Numbered from the stretch's first letter, positions 41,621 through 51,337 are shown. The stretch: 64,000 bases of DNA from Pseudonocardia sp. EC080619-01 (GCF_001420995.1 NZ_CP012185.1:496001-560000), one strand, 5' to 3'. Made by a program: numbers and translations. Notes: a model not told the origin generated them from the sequence alone.

Positions 41621-41838
41621 ACCCATCGCGGCCCAGGATCACGATGTTCGGGACGGGGTCGAGCCCGACGAACTCCTGTGCCTCGAGCGCGAGTTCGCGG
41701 CCCGAGGGCGCCTTCGGAGACCAGGGTGCCGCGCTCGGTGGGGAACAGGTCGATCCCGTGGGCTGGCTGCCCGCGTTCCGGGACGCGGTGCTGTCCAATG
41801 ACTGAAGCGTGCCAGAGCCGCAGCTCAGACGATCAGCC
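40998..41838. repeat. Exact 21-bp direct repeats 820 bp apart
   Basis: Positions 40998-41018 and 41818-41838 are identical (beginning CCGCAGCTCAGACGATCAGC). The first lies inside the start of the decayed helicase; the second follows the integrase relics. The repeats bracket the damaged segment and may record a recombination or duplication event. Confidence 0.8.
41640..41805 (-). pseudogene. Tyrosine integrase relic
   Basis: On the minus strand, 41700-41765 reads GIDLFPTERGTLVSEGALG, closely matching TLDLFPSERGGLVVESTLL in the intact integrase at 43925-45031, and the DNA is visibly similar (TGGGGAACAGGTCGA shared on the plus strand). Just beyond, on the plus strand, 41766-41800 reads GWLPAFRDAVL, matching GWKPAFRDAVM of the same integrase. 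Two fragments in opposite orientation suggest an old rearranged second copy of the cassette. Confidence 0.45.
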
Positions 41839-41967
41839 GGGGTGAGCCGCTCCGAGTCGACGTGACGCCGAACCTCCGGAGAGTCAGCCTCCGCACCGGC
41901 GGAACATGCTCGTCCGAGCGAGTACGGACCATCCTTGATGGCTGGGCTTGCTGGGGTAGCGCCTCGG

Positions 41968-41978
41968 TCATCGGATGC
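41968..41978. repeat. TCATCGGATGC, left copy of the cassette motif
   Basis: One mismatch from TCATCTGATGC, which occurs at 45264-45274 and 45482-45492 on the far side of the recombinase cassette. This copy lies about 90 bases beyond the stop of the cassette's last gene and is followed by an A/T-rich segment (CAATAATACC). Confidence 0.4.
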
Positions 41979-42069
41979 AATAATACCCACACTACCCGAC
42001 ACCCTGCGTATCAAGATTCGTCGTATTCGATCACGGTGTGGCCGTGTTGAGGGCGTCGGAGCTGCTGGC

Positions 42070-43581
42070 TTAGCGGTCGTCGAGGCGGCGGCCGGCGTAG
42101 CGAGCCCATGGTTCGGCGGCCTTCTCTGCGTGGAGGAAGGCGACGTGGGAGCTGTAGCCGAACGCTTCCGCGACGAGCGATGGTGGGCATTCGAGTACGA
42201 GTTCGCCGATGGCCCGGTTGCGTGCTCCTCGAAGGTTGATGCCGAGGTCGCGGAGATGGCTCATTACTGTGTTCGGATGTAGGTGCTGGCCTGCGAGAGT
42301 GCTGGGAAACAGCCACGGACTGTCTGGGCCGCCGCCGGTTCGTAAGTTGGGTCGGTCGGCGAGGTGGTCGCGTAGGAGTTGGGCGAAGGGTTCCGGAACG
42401 TCGGTCGGCCGCTGCCCGAGAATGATGCTCATGCCATTCGGGTCGTCGTTGATGTGGTTGCTGGGGAGGGCTGCGATCTTGACCAGGGGTTGTGCATAGA
42501 GTAGTAGCAGTATTCCGGCGACGCGGTAGGGGAGCGATTCGCTGCTGCCGGTCAGTAGTTCGTGGATCCAGGCCAGTCGTTGGTCCTGACTGAGCGATGG
42601 GCTCGTTCGTGGTGATCGGTGTGGCACGGTAACTCGTGTGTTGATTCGTCTGTTCTTCGCCACGACGAAGAAGGTTCGAATGTAGGATCTTGTGGTCGGG
42701 CCCGACGAGAGCCACTCATCGATGTCAGGTTGGGTGCAGGTCGCGGCGGTGCGCTGGTAAGTATCGTGGAGCCACGTCAAGAATTTGATGGTTTCTGTGA
42801 TTTCTTGCTTTGCTGAATGAACTGGGCCGCGGGTGGACGTACCGGTAGACGCCTTAGCGCGGATGCGGCGAAGATGATGCCAGTTGACGAACAGCTCGAC
42901 CGGTTGGCGCACGTCCTCGGGCAAACCGTCGAGTTTGGTGTCGATCCAGCGCTCGAAACGATGCAGGTGCATATCTCGGGACGGCAAGACGCCACGGTTC
43001 TCCAGGACTGCCCGGAGATGATCGGTGGTCCGGCCGGGAATTGTGTCGAGGCCCTCGTGGGAAAGTGGAATCGACCCGTCACCGAGTGCTCGCAGGAGCG
43101 CTTCGACCTTCTTGGACCGCTTCCACACGATGATTGATTCGGGCCGTTCGACTCTGCAGAGCACGTCGACGAGGGCGATGAGCTCATCAGGGCTGGGCTG
43201 CCCACCGAGAAGGTCGTGGAGGTCGTCGCGTAGGGCGCAGCGAGCGCAGTGCGTCCTGCGGTAGTGCCCGGCCTCGTCGCCGCAGCGCTGGCAGTGGAAG
43301 TCGTCGTCGATGCCGGCGCAGGGTGCGCACCTCGGTTGCCCCGAGTCAGGCGGATCAGGCGGCGGGCCGGGAAGAAGGCGCTGTTGGCCGCAGGTGGGGC
43401 AGGTTCCGTGGGTGTGGATCGCGTCGAACCAGCAGACGAAACAGATCCGCCCCTCCGGCCATGTGGCCTGCAGTCGAGTGGTCTGCCGATGGCAGCGTGC
43501 ACAGGTGTACTCGCCGGTTGCGAGTCGTTTCCGTCCGCGTTGTGCCGAGCGAGGGGACAGGCCACTCGGCTCCGGATCCAT
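42070..43581 (-). CDS. Zinc-ribbon protein with degenerate tyrosine-recombinase fold
   Basis: 503 residues. The N-terminal 130 residues have six CxxC knuckles (CARC, CFVC, CPTC, CAPC, CQRC, CARC), enough for three zinc ribbons. The middle is helical. The C-terminal 200 residues resemble a tyrosine recombinase, with 'RVAGILLLLYAQPLVKIAALP', 'SPWLFPSTLAGQHLHPNTVMSHLRDLGI' and 'GARNRAIGELVLECPPSLVAEAFGYSS'. The catalytic H-x-x-R reads A-x-x-R, the G-H box reads G-Y, and the first Arg is missing. It is probably a non-catalytic DNA-binding partner of the upstream integrase. It follows the XRE gene by 14 bases. Confidence 0.75.
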   Translation of the reverse strand: MDPEPSGLSPRSAQRGRKRLATGEYTCARCHRQTTRLQATWPEGRICFVCWFDAIHTHGTCPTCGQQRLLPGPPPDPPDSGQPRCAPCAGIDDDFHCQRCGDEAGHYRRTHCARCALRDDLHDLLGGQPSPDELIALVDVLCRVERPESIIVWKRSKKVEALLRALGDGSIPLSHEGLDTIPGRTTDHLRAVLENRGVLPSRDMHLHRFERWIDTKLDGLPEDVRQPVELFVNWHHLRRIRAKASTGTSTRGPVHSAKQEITETIKFLTWLHDTYQRTAATCTQPDIDEWLSSGPTTRSYIRTFFVVAKNRRINTRVTVPHRSPRTSPSLSQDQRLAWIHELLTGSSESLPYRVAGILLLLYAQPLVKIAALPSNHINDDPNGMSIILGQRPTDVPEPFAQLLRDHLADRPNLRTGGGPDSPWLFPSTLAGQHLHPNTVMSHLRDLGINLRGARNRAIGELVLECPPSLVAEAFGYSSHVAFLHAEKAAEPWARYAGRRLDDR

Positions 43582-43595
43582 CGCTGTCCTCGGTG

Positions 43596-43928
43596 TTACT
43601 CGTCGAGGATGTTCGCGCGGCGGGGGCGGAGCGTGCGGTTGAGGTCGACGACATTGGCCGGGTTGGTCGTGCCGGTCTTGCGTGCCCGTGCGTCGGTGGC
43701 CGTCACCGTGAGTAGGTCATCGGGGCGACAATCGAAGATGTCGCAGATCGCGGCGATGAGCTGCAGAGATACTCGCTCGGGGCGCTGGTTGACCAGCCGA
43801 TAGACCTGCGGACGCGACAGCGTGATGTCGCGTTCTGCGAGCAGCGGGATGAGCTCGGTCGTGTTGTGCAGACCTCGCGCGGCCATGAGCTCGGCCAGGC
43901 GCCACGTGTAGTCGACTTTGCGTCTCAT
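43596..43928 (-). CDS. XRE-family helix-turn-helix protein
   Basis: 110 residues. The Cro/C1-type helix-turn-helix occupies residues ~8-70: 'LAELMAARGLHNTTELIPLLAERDITLSRPQVYRLVNQRPERVSLQLIAAICDIFDCRPDDLLTV'. The tail (TGTTNPANVVDLNRTLRPRR) is basic. Such small proteins regulate or act as directionality factors for adjacent recombinases. The ATG overlaps the integrase stop (ATGA), and the zinc-ribbon recombinase-like gene starts 14 bases after its stop, so it is the middle gene of a three-gene cassette. Confidence 0.9.
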   Translation of the reverse strand: MRRKVDYTWRLAELMAARGLHNTTELIPLLAERDITLSRPQVYRLVNQRPERVSLQLIAAICDIFDCRPDDLLTVTATDARARKTGTTNPANVVDLNRTLRPRRANILDE

Positions 43929-45031
43929 GGTGTTCGGTCCTCGGTTCTGCGTGCGAGCGCGTCAGTGACCGTGCGGTCCAGAGCCCCGCGGAGTGTGGAC
44001 CGACGGAACTCGTCAGACGTGAACTGGTAGATCCCTGTGGTGGAAGCGTACTCATGCCCCATCTGGTCCTGGACGAACCGCGGATCCCAGCCCGCCTCGA
44101 GCAGGTGGGTGGCATACGAGCGACGAAACGAGTGGATGTCGACGCCGTCGGCGAAACCGAGGTCTTCGCAGTACCGACGCAACCGTCTGAGCAGAGTCGA
44201 CTCGACGACAAGACCGCCGCGTTCGCTGGGGAACAGGTCGAGTGTGTCGGGTTCGCCGCGGCCGTTGACCAGCCAATCGTCGAGGATTTCGGGCGTCCAT
44301 CGCCACACGGTGAGAACGCTGCGGCCCTTGTTCGGGGAGGCGCGCCGAGCCTTGCCGTAACGGACCTTGCAGACCCCGAACCGCCCGAACTCTCGCGCGT
44401 GCGGGTTACGTGCGAAATCAATGGTCTGCAGGTGGCGCAGCTCGTTGAACCGAAGGCCGTAGGCGTAGGCCGTCTTCATCATGACGGCGTCGCGGAAGGC
44501 TGGCTTCCAGCCCTTACGACCGGACGCACCGATCCGCTCGACCTGCTGATCAGCATGCAGAAACAGCGCGTCTAGTTCTTCGCGCGTGTACGGCCGCTTG
44601 GTCGGCCGGCCATCGTAGGCCTGAACGTGGGGAGCGGTGTTCCATTCAAAGAAGACCTGCGCTGGATGAGTACCGAAGTACTGCTCGCAGACGCGGTCCC
44701 ACCCGTAGTCGGGGTTACTGATATAACTGGAAAACGCGCGTAACGCCGAGTGATAACCTCGCAATGTCGAATGGCTCACGTGCTTGACCGAGCGCAGGTC
44801 AGCCGAGAACTCCTCGACCATCACGGGCGTCCAGTTCCACGGATCCTCATTCACGTGAGCGATGAAACGCTGCACACAGCGCAACCGCTGCTCGATGGTG
44901 GAGAACTGGAGATTGCGAGACAGTTGCTGGTTGCGCCAGCCTTCGAGCATCAGCTGCTGCACCTGCTCGGCCGGCCGCAGGACCGGGATCGACCGCACCA
45001 GCCGGATCCGGCCGGACCCATCAAGCTGCAT
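43925..45031 (-). CDS. Tyrosine site-specific integrase
   Basis: 368 residues with all catalytic motifs. The N-terminal SAM-like core-binding domain spans residues ~40-130 ('FSTIEQRLRCVQRFIAHVNED'). The catalytic domain has Arg I in AYGLRFNELRHLQ (~residue 215), H-x-x-R in IHSFRRSYATHLLEAGWDP (~300), and GHEYASTTGIY (~328-338) with the His/Trp position and nucleophilic Tyr. It should cleave and rejoin DNA at specific sites. It is the first gene of the cassette; upstream 460 bases carry three CATCTGATG-containing motifs that may be its binding or core sites. Confidence 0.95.
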   Translation of the reverse strand: MQLDGSGRIRLVRSIPVLRPAEQVQQLMLEGWRNQQLSRNLQFSTIEQRLRCVQRFIAHVNEDPWNWTPVMVEEFSADLRSVKHVSHSTLRGYHSALRAFSSYISNPDYGWDRVCEQYFGTHPAQVFFEWNTAPHVQAYDGRPTKRPYTREELDALFLHADQQVERIGASGRKGWKPAFRDAVMMKTAYAYGLRFNELRHLQTIDFARNPHAREFGRFGVCKVRYGKARRASPNKGRSVLTVWRWTPEILDDWLVNGRGEPDTLDLFPSERGGLVVESTLLRRLRRYCEDLGFADGVDIHSFRRSYATHLLEAGWDPRFVQDQMGHEYASTTGIYQFTSDEFRRSTLRGALDRTVTDALARRTEDRTP

Positions 45032-45051
45032 CGCACCTCCCGACGACCCGT

Positions 45052-45492
45052 TGCATCTGATGATTCAACGATGCATCCGGTGAGACGTCAAGGGTGTCGC
45101 TGCAGGTCAGCCCGAAACCTGAACGGAGGCCTATCAGCAACGTACGGCACGGTCAACCCCGCAGATCGACGCCGACACGACCACGCGAACAGCAGGCCTG
45201 TCGCAGGTCAGACCCCTCGTCGCGACCTGCCTCGGCCGACAGGACGGGAGACGGGCAGTTGATTCATCTGATGCGATACGCAGCCCCTCGACTGTCATAA
45301 GTCTGATTATCGGTTCGCGAACGGTGGCCAGTTGCGGTTGGATGCATGAACTGGTCTCTGTGCGATGAGATCCTGCTCCGAACTGCAGGTCCAGGCCTGA
45401 GTAGGTGCGACGCGTCGGACGCTAGCGGCCCGCACTGACGACCTCAACGGCACCTCGACGTGCGCTGTTACCAGAGGTCAATCATCTGATGC
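45052..45492. repeat. Three CATCTGATG motifs upstream of the integrase
   Basis: CATCTGATG occurs at 45054-45062, 45265-45273 and 45483-45491; the last two extend to TCATCTGATGC. The first is flanked by TGCATC (45052-45057) and GATGCA (45070-45075), an inverted pair. Each motif is a near-palindrome (CATC-T-GATG). They could be integrase arm/core sites or operators for the XRE protein. Confidence 0.5.
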
Positions 45493-46773
45493 ATGATTCG
45501 CGCATCGTCGGTCGGTCGCTTGATGCCGCGGCCGTTACACCATGTGCGGGCTTCGCCGGTCGTCGCGGTCCAGAGCCGAGCTAGGTTGCCGGGCGATTTA
45601 CCCTGTCATAATATCCGGCTGATTGCTCGCCCGGTGGTGTCGCTGGCAGGCACCTGCACAGACGTTTCTCGGCAACTGGTCGCCCTGCGTAACGATCGTT
45701 TCCGTGCCGCGGCTCCCCGGTCGGCAGACCGCTCGTCGCAGGCGCAGCCGCAGCCGCACGGATGCACGCTCAACCGCTCCGCTCCCCTCGGGAAGATTCG
45801 TCCGGGCCACCCTCGGCACGTACCTCGGCACCGGTCTCCCCGGCGAAGCCCTCGTCTCGACCGGCGATCCGGCCGACGTACTCGCCGGTCGGGCCGGTTC
45901 CGGTGGTTGGGCCGGCGTCGCCGATATCGGAGCCGACGCCACCGGTCACCCGGCTATTGGTCAGATTCGGATCGGGCTCGACGCCCTGCGCGGGACCGTG
46001 GTCACGCAGCCGATTCCGCAGCCGGCGCAGCAATGCCGCCGGAGCATGCTCGTTCCTTCTCAGATCCATGAGCACCCGCACCGGGGCAACCCAAACCCGG
46101 CCGGCGACTGCCCGGTGCCTGGTGTACCTACCGGCCCGCTGGCTTCTCGCCCCCGACCGAGAAACCGCGCTGGTGCCGATCGGCACTCATCAGAGGGGGT
46201 GGCGTCCTGGGTGCATCGTTGGTCGTGACCGCGTCGAGGTTGTTCGTCCCGGACGGCGTCACTGACCACCGTGGGGCTCTCCCCCGCCATGACGTCGGCG
46301 CGTGGACCCCGCACGCGGGCTAAAACCGGGACGTCCTGCGTCTTGTTCCTACCGCCCCCGGTGTAATCCGAGGCGTGTCCAGAGTGTGGCTCCGGCGGTC
46401 GTGGCGGGCGGGTTGTGTCTCGATGCGGAGGGGTTGTCGTCGTTTGATTGACGAACTGTCCGCGTCAACGAAACATTGACACAGTTGGATTCACCCATTT
46501 CGCGGGCCATCGCCCCGGAGGCACACCCTCCATCCGATGCAGATCTGCCCAAGGGCGACCGCTCATACGGCTCCGCGGCCCCATGTGGTTCCCGGCGCGT
46601 CGGGGACCACTCCCCTGCCCGGCATCCGCGGCGCCTCGACTGGCGAGACCGAGTCCGCGCCACCGGTCATATCGCCGTTACCGGGCAACCCGTCGCTACT
46701 GTTGCCACGGCCCTCGGGAGGGTGTCTGCCGACGAACCAGTGCGGGTGGGTTTGCCGCTGGTCGGGTGCCGGT
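45493..46773. other. 1.3 kb without a supported gene
   Basis: Frames on both strands give no recognised family. A minus-strand frame at 45770-46186 has a basic helical stretch (ALLRRLRNRLRDHG) but no start signal or family match. An isolated TetR-type operator copy lies at 46464-46480. Confidence 0.45.
46464..46480. promoter_or_regulatory. Second GTCAA...TTGAC operator copy
   Basis: GTCAACGAAACATTGAC matches the perfect palindrome at 24784-24800 at 14 of 17 positions and likewise ends in TTGACA (46476-46481), usable as a -35 box. No TetR gene or clear target gene adjoins it. Confidence 0.5.
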
Positions 46774-47373
46774 TCAGGACGCAGCACCGGCGAACAGCAG
46801 TCCGAGCCATAGCAGCCCGACACCGAGGGTCGCACGCTGCACGAGACCGGCCCGCGGGTGGTTGTTCTCCCATGCCGAGCCGAAGGCTCCGAATCCGACG
46901 AACAGCAGCATCGCTGTGATCGCGGAGTAGGACGCCCACCACAGACCGGGAACCGTGAACGCCCCGATGACGGCCGTGATCGGCAGCGAGAGGAATACCA
47001 CGGTGCCGGCCTGGTCGTGGAGATAGTGGCGGCGGGAGGTAATGGCCGGGGTGGAGTCGGGGGTGCCGGGCGGGTAGCCGCGCATTGGATCCATCGGAAA
47101 CAACCCGGATGCGGTGAGCGCCGCTCCGAACACGCCGACGGCCAGGGCGAGGAGCACGGAGCTCAGCGCCCCCGCCAGAACGAACGCGCCTGCGATGATC
47201 GCAAGGCCGCATACGACGAAGTTCGTCGTCTGGATCCACCCACGTGGCCCGAGAGCGAGCGCGCTGACCGGATGGCGTACCGGTGCGAATCCGGGCCGCG
47301 TGGCCCCGTCGACGACGAACGCGACGACGAACAGCCACGACCCGAGAGCTCCGACCCACAGCAATCCCGTCAC
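46774..47373 (-). CDS. DUF998-family membrane protein
   Basis: About 199 residues from GTG 47373. Six hydrophobic segments are visible, starting GLLWVGALGSWLFVVAFVVD. The loop 'GLFPMDPMRGYPPGTPD' followed by 'HYLHDQAGTVVFLSLPI' is characteristic of DUF998 (F-P-x-D ... H ... H motifs). Function of the family is unknown; it is an inner-membrane protein. The start is uncertain because the frame remains open upstream (to 47571) without family similarity. It stands alone. Confidence 0.8.
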   Translation of the reverse strand: MTGLLWVGALGSWLFVVAFVVDGATRPGFAPVRHPVSALALGPRGWIQTTNFVVCGLAIIAGAFVLAGALSSVLLALAVGVFGAALTASGLFPMDPMRGYPPGTPDSTPAITSRRHYLHDQAGTVVFLSLPITAVIGAFTVPGLWWASYSAITAMLLFVGFGAFGSAWENNHPRAGLVQRATLGVGLLWLGLLFAGAAS

Positions 47374-48065
47374 GGCGGAGCCACGCGAGTGCCGGACAAG
47401 TTTCGCATAACAGATATTTCTATATGGACCGTGCGCATCGGGCCAGTGTGGGTACGGCTGTGGCGCGTCGCCCTGGTCGCGGTGCATCCCCAGTAGCGCG
47501 TTCCCTGGCCTGATTGCGGGATCTCGCCCAAGGTTCTGGAGCGTCGGCGGAACTCCGTGGGCGGTCAGCAACGCCCGTCCGCGGTCTCATCGCGCCCCTC
47601 GGGACCACGAACATCCCACTCGCCGGGTCCCAGGGCGTCGAGGACGTGACCGCGCACGTCGTCACGGGCCCCGTCGACGTCCCCAGTCCGCGGGGCGTCG
47701 GCATCGGCTGCGTCAGGTTCGGCGAGGTCGCCCCGGCATGCTCGGCGAGTGTCCACCCGTTCTCAGGCTCCAACCCGGCGAGCACTCCTCGCACGTAGGC
47801 CCGGCACGGGCTCGCGACGGAAGAACCGCGGCCTGATCGACCCGATGACCTGGCCCAACGCCGATACCCCAACCAGGAAGATCGGCACCCGGCGATCATC
47901 ACCTCCGGACCGGATGGGACTCACGACCTGCCGAACCGCCGCTATAGGAGGGTCTGGAGCCTGACCTCTCGGGCATGTGATCTGGGTCGTAGCCGTGTGG
48001 ACTCCGACGTGGCGTCAGGGTGTTCGGTGATCGGGCCGGCTCCACCCCGATGAGAGGTTCCGACC
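47374..48065. other. Intergenic, no supported gene
   Basis: About 690 bases. An A/T-rich patch, ATATTTCTATATGG (47412-47425), may hold the promoter of the DUF998 gene. A minus-strand frame at 47565-47756 is Asp-rich but not recognised. Confidence 0.4.
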
Positions 48066-50363
48066 ATGACCGACCAGGCCATGCCCGTCCGACTGACCGA
48101 CGCCGACTACGCCCGCGCGGAGCAGATGCTCGCGCCGTACCGGGCCCGGCTGATCCCGGACGCTGCGGTGGTCCCACAGTGGTCCGCCGACGGCTCCCCG
48201 TTCCGGTACCGGTCCGGGACTCGGCACGTCCTGGTCGACCCGGCGACGGGCTCCCGACGAGACGCGTTCGACCACGAGCGGCTCGCCGCGGCACTGTCGG
48301 AGGCGTCCGGGCACGCGGTGGTGGCCGACGATCTGCCGCTCGGCTCTCCGGAGTTCGAGGCCCCCGGCCGGGACCCGGACGTGGTCCGGTTCTCGGCGTT
48401 CGACACCGGGTGGGAGTGGTCGGACCGGGCCGGGACCTGCACGCCGGTCGAGGACGAGGGTCCCCCGGTGGGGCCGGGGGAGATCGCGTCACCGGACCGG
48501 GAGTGGGTGGCGTTCCGCCGCGACGGTGACGTGTGGGTGCGCAGCCGGGACGGCCGGCAGGAGTTCGCGCTCACCGACGACGCCGAACCGCACTGGGACT
48601 ACGGCGGGTTCCCCGAGGCGGCCACGAAGGTCAAGCTCCCCTTGCTGGGCATGGGATCGCTGCTGCTGGCGGGGTGGTCGCCGGACTCCACGCGGCTGAT
48701 CACTCACCGGATCGACCAGCGCGAGCTGCCGGAACAGGTCCTCGTCGAGGCCGCGCCGAAGGGCGGCGAGCGGCCGGTGGCTCATCGCGTCCGCTATCCG
48801 GTGCCCGGCGACGAGGCGCAGGCGACGATGACCTGGCACATCCTCGATGTCGGCACCCGCCGGAACGTGACGGCCTCCGGTGGGCCGGAGGTCCTGACCT
48901 CCCCCTACGCCCTTTCCCGGCGGTGGTGGACCGGGAAGAACGGCGATGCGGTGCACGTGTTGCACCAGTCCCGTGACGGACGCACCCTGGAGCTGCGCCG
49001 GCTCGATCCCGGCACCGGGTCGATGACGACGCTGATCACCGAGACCGCCCGTACCCGGGTGGACCCCTCGCCCTACCTGCACGTCCCGCCGCTGCTGCGT
49101 GTCCTGGACTCGGGCGAGATCCTGTGGTGGTCCCAGCGCGACGGCTGGGGCCATCTCTACCGCTACGCCGCCGGCGGTGAGCTGCTCGGCCGGGTCACCG
49201 GCGGGCAGTGGCTGGTCCGCCGGGTCCTGTGGGTCGACCAGGACCGTCGCCAGGTCTGGTTCCTGGCCTGCGGGCTGCACGCCGATCCCTACATCCGCCA
49301 GATCTGCCGGGTCGACCTCGACGGCGGCGGGTTCGTGCGGATCACCGACGACGATCTCGACCACGACGCCCTCGCCCCACCACTCGGCGGCTACCTCCTC
49401 GACCGCGCATCCACGGTCGACGTGGCGCCCCGGGCGAGGGTGCTCGGCGGGGACGGGGAGGTGCTGGTCGAGCTGGAGGATCCGGACACCGCAGCGCTGG
49501 AGGCGGCCGGGTGGGCCCCTCCGGAACGGTTCCGGACGACCGCCGCCGACGGGCGCACCCCGATCTACGGTCTGCTGTGGCGTCCGCACGGCTTCGACCC
49601 GGCACGGCGCTACCCCGTCGTGGACCACGTCTACCCCGGACCCAACATCCACCGCGCCTCACCGGCGTTCGGTGACCTGTTCACCGGGGAGCCCGAGGCG
49701 CTGGCGGCACTCGGCTTCGCGGTCGTCGCCCTCGACGGCCGCGGTACCCCGGGGCGCAGCCAGGCCTTCCTCGACCATTCCTACGGCGACCTCGGCATGG
49801 CCGCGGCTCTGGACGACCACGTCGCCGCCATCCGCGAACTCGGGCGTCGCCACCCGTGGCTCGACACCGACCGGGTCGGGATCACCGGCCACTCCGGAGG
49901 CGGGTTCTTCACTGCCAGGGCGCTGCTGACCCATCCCGAGTTCTTCTCCGTGGGCGTCGCCCAGGCAGGCCCGCACGACTTCTCGATCTACCTGCCGTTC
50001 TGGGTCGAACAGAACCACGGGGAGATCACCGAGAGCACCCGCCCGAAGCTGGTCAACACCCCGCACACCGGCAACCTGCGCGGCAAGCTCCTGCTGATCG
50101 ACGGCGAACTCGACGACAACGTGTTGCCGCACCACAGCATGCGCCTGGTCGACGCGCTCATCGACGCCGACGCCGACGCCGACGCCGACGTCGACATGCT
50201 CGTCATCCCCGGTGTCGAGCACAACTTCACCGGCCGCTTCCACTACGTCACCCGGCGCACCTGGGACTACCTCGTACGACACCTGCACGGCACCGAACCC
50301 CCTGCCTACTCGCTCGCACCGTTCCCCAAGATGCCCGACTGGGCCGTCAACCCCTCCGACTGA
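48066..50363 (+). CDS. S9-family prolyl peptidase (dipeptidyl peptidase IV-like)
   Basis: 765 residues. The N-terminal two-thirds form the beta-propeller (DPP IV N-region), with repeats such as 'DREWVAFRRDGDVWVRSRDG'. The C-terminal alpha/beta hydrolase has the Ser in GITGHSGGGFFTARALLTHP (~residue 610), the Asp in LLIDGELDDNVLPHHSMRL (~685) and the His in GVEHNFTG (~720). It cleaves short peptides after proline or similar residues; no signal peptide is visible, so it is probably cytoplasmic. A (GCCGAC)n stretch at 50167-50190 encodes alternating Asp-Ala near residue 700. Confidence 0.95.
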   Translation: MTDQAMPVRLTDADYARAEQMLAPYRARLIPDAAVVPQWSADGSPFRYRSGTRHVLVDPATGSRRDAFDHERLAAALSEASGHAVVADDLPLGSPEFEAPGRDPDVVRFSAFDTGWEWSDRAGTCTPVEDEGPPVGPGEIASPDREWVAFRRDGDVWVRSRDGRQEFALTDDAEPHWDYGGFPEAATKVKLPLLGMGSLLLAGWSPDSTRLITHRIDQRELPEQVLVEAAPKGGERPVAHRVRYPVPGDEAQATMTWHILDVGTRRNVTASGGPEVLTSPYALSRRWWTGKNGDAVHVLHQSRDGRTLELRRLDPGTGSMTTLITETARTRVDPSPYLHVPPLLRVLDSGEILWWSQRDGWGHLYRYAAGGELLGRVTGGQWLVRRVLWVDQDRRQVWFLACGLHADPYIRQICRVDLDGGGFVRITDDDLDHDALAPPLGGYLLDRASTVDVAPRARVLGGDGEVLVELEDPDTAALEAAGWAPPERFRTTAADGRTPIYGLLWRPHGFDPARRYPVVDHVYPGPNIHRASPAFGDLFTGEPEALAALGFAVVALDGRGTPGRSQAFLDHSYGDLGMAAALDDHVAAIRELGRRHPWLDTDRVGITGHSGGGFFTARALLTHPEFFSVGVAQAGPHDFSIYLPFWVEQNHGEITESTRPKLVNTPHTGNLRGKLLLIDGELDDNVLPHHSMRLVDALIDADADADADVDMLVIPGVEHNFTGRFHYVTRRTWDYLVRHLHGTEPPAYSLAPFPKMPDWAVNPSD

Positions 50364-51334
50364 TCGCGCCGGTGCAGCCAGAACCACGAGCCAGAGAAGA
50401 CACCGTTGCAGTGCTAGGTAGTGATCGCCGTCGATCGGCACCGTTGGCTCGGCACCCTTCGCCGAGCAGCAGTGCATCGACACGTGCCTATGGTGTTGCG
50501 CGAACGTGCCGTTCGACCACGGTGGTACGGCACCGGAGTCTCAGTCGGCGGGCTCAGCGCAGGTGTCCGACGCGCGTTGGGGCTCGCCCTGTGGGCGGTC
50601 GCCCCACCGCCGGTGGTGGTCACCAGCGGGTGGTGCAGCATTACCGATCCATCGAGGGCTCCTGCCGAGCACACCTCGGCCAAACGTCGTCCAATCGTCA
50701 GGTGAGCAGGTCCGGAGGGCGCTGCCGGTGGCGTCAAATCAGTCGGTCGACGCCTCCCCTGCGCCCAGCTGGCCCGGCGGATTCAGGGGTCCTACTGACG
50801 ATGGCTTCGAGCACCGGGCGCGAAAGCACCCCTGCGCCGCAGGGCAGCAGCGTGTATTCGGTCGTCACTACCGGCACGTTGGAGTGGAACTCAGCGAGGC
50901 TGAGCGAATGACGTCCACCCACAGGCGTCACTATCACTGGCTTGATCAGGATCGCCGGGCGCACAGGAGGCGAGCGAGGTTGGTGGACGGTGCACGACCC
51001 GGGCAGCCGTCCCGTGGGTCGACTGTGGTCTGCCCAGAGGGCTTCGACCGGTCCTCTCGGGGGTCGCGGTGGTCGAGGCGTGGCGAATCTTCCGGCCATG
51101 GTGTCTACGGGTCTGCCAGGTGGCCTCGATCCGGGTGATGGGCTCGCGGATGTCGGCTGTGGCTGCGCAGGGGGTCAGTGAGATCCACCCCATTCGGGTG
51201 GGGCGAGCCTGGTGCGGAGGCGGTTGAATCTACTGTTGCCGGGTAAATTACATCGGCGGCGTCGTTCGATTGCCGCGATGGTCCCGATATCGTCGGTACC
51301 GACGAGCCACTGATCTAGGTGCGGAGGAGGTCCT
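50364..51334. other. About 970 bases without a recognised gene
   Basis: Frames in both directions lack family features. The minus-strand frame at 50734-51099 contains a moderately protein-like stretch (SNVPVVTTEYTLLPCGAGVL) but no start or relatives I can name. It may hold relic sequence. Confidence 0.4.
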
Positions 51335-51337
51335 GTG

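Noticed and set aside
41511..42014. Minus-strand SGNH/AlgJ-like protein from the stretch VILGRDGWLFH
   Set aside because: The match is limited to one short string beside integrase relics, and no catalytic GDS or further domain is present.
45054..45491. A CRISPR-like array from repeated CATCTGATG
   Set aside because: The repeats are only 9-11 bases and about 210 bases apart; spacing and length do not fit CRISPR, so they are treated as recombinase or operator sites.
45770..46186. Minus-strand hypothetical gene
   Set aside because: No start signal, no family match and low-complexity ends; not distinguishable from a shadow frame.
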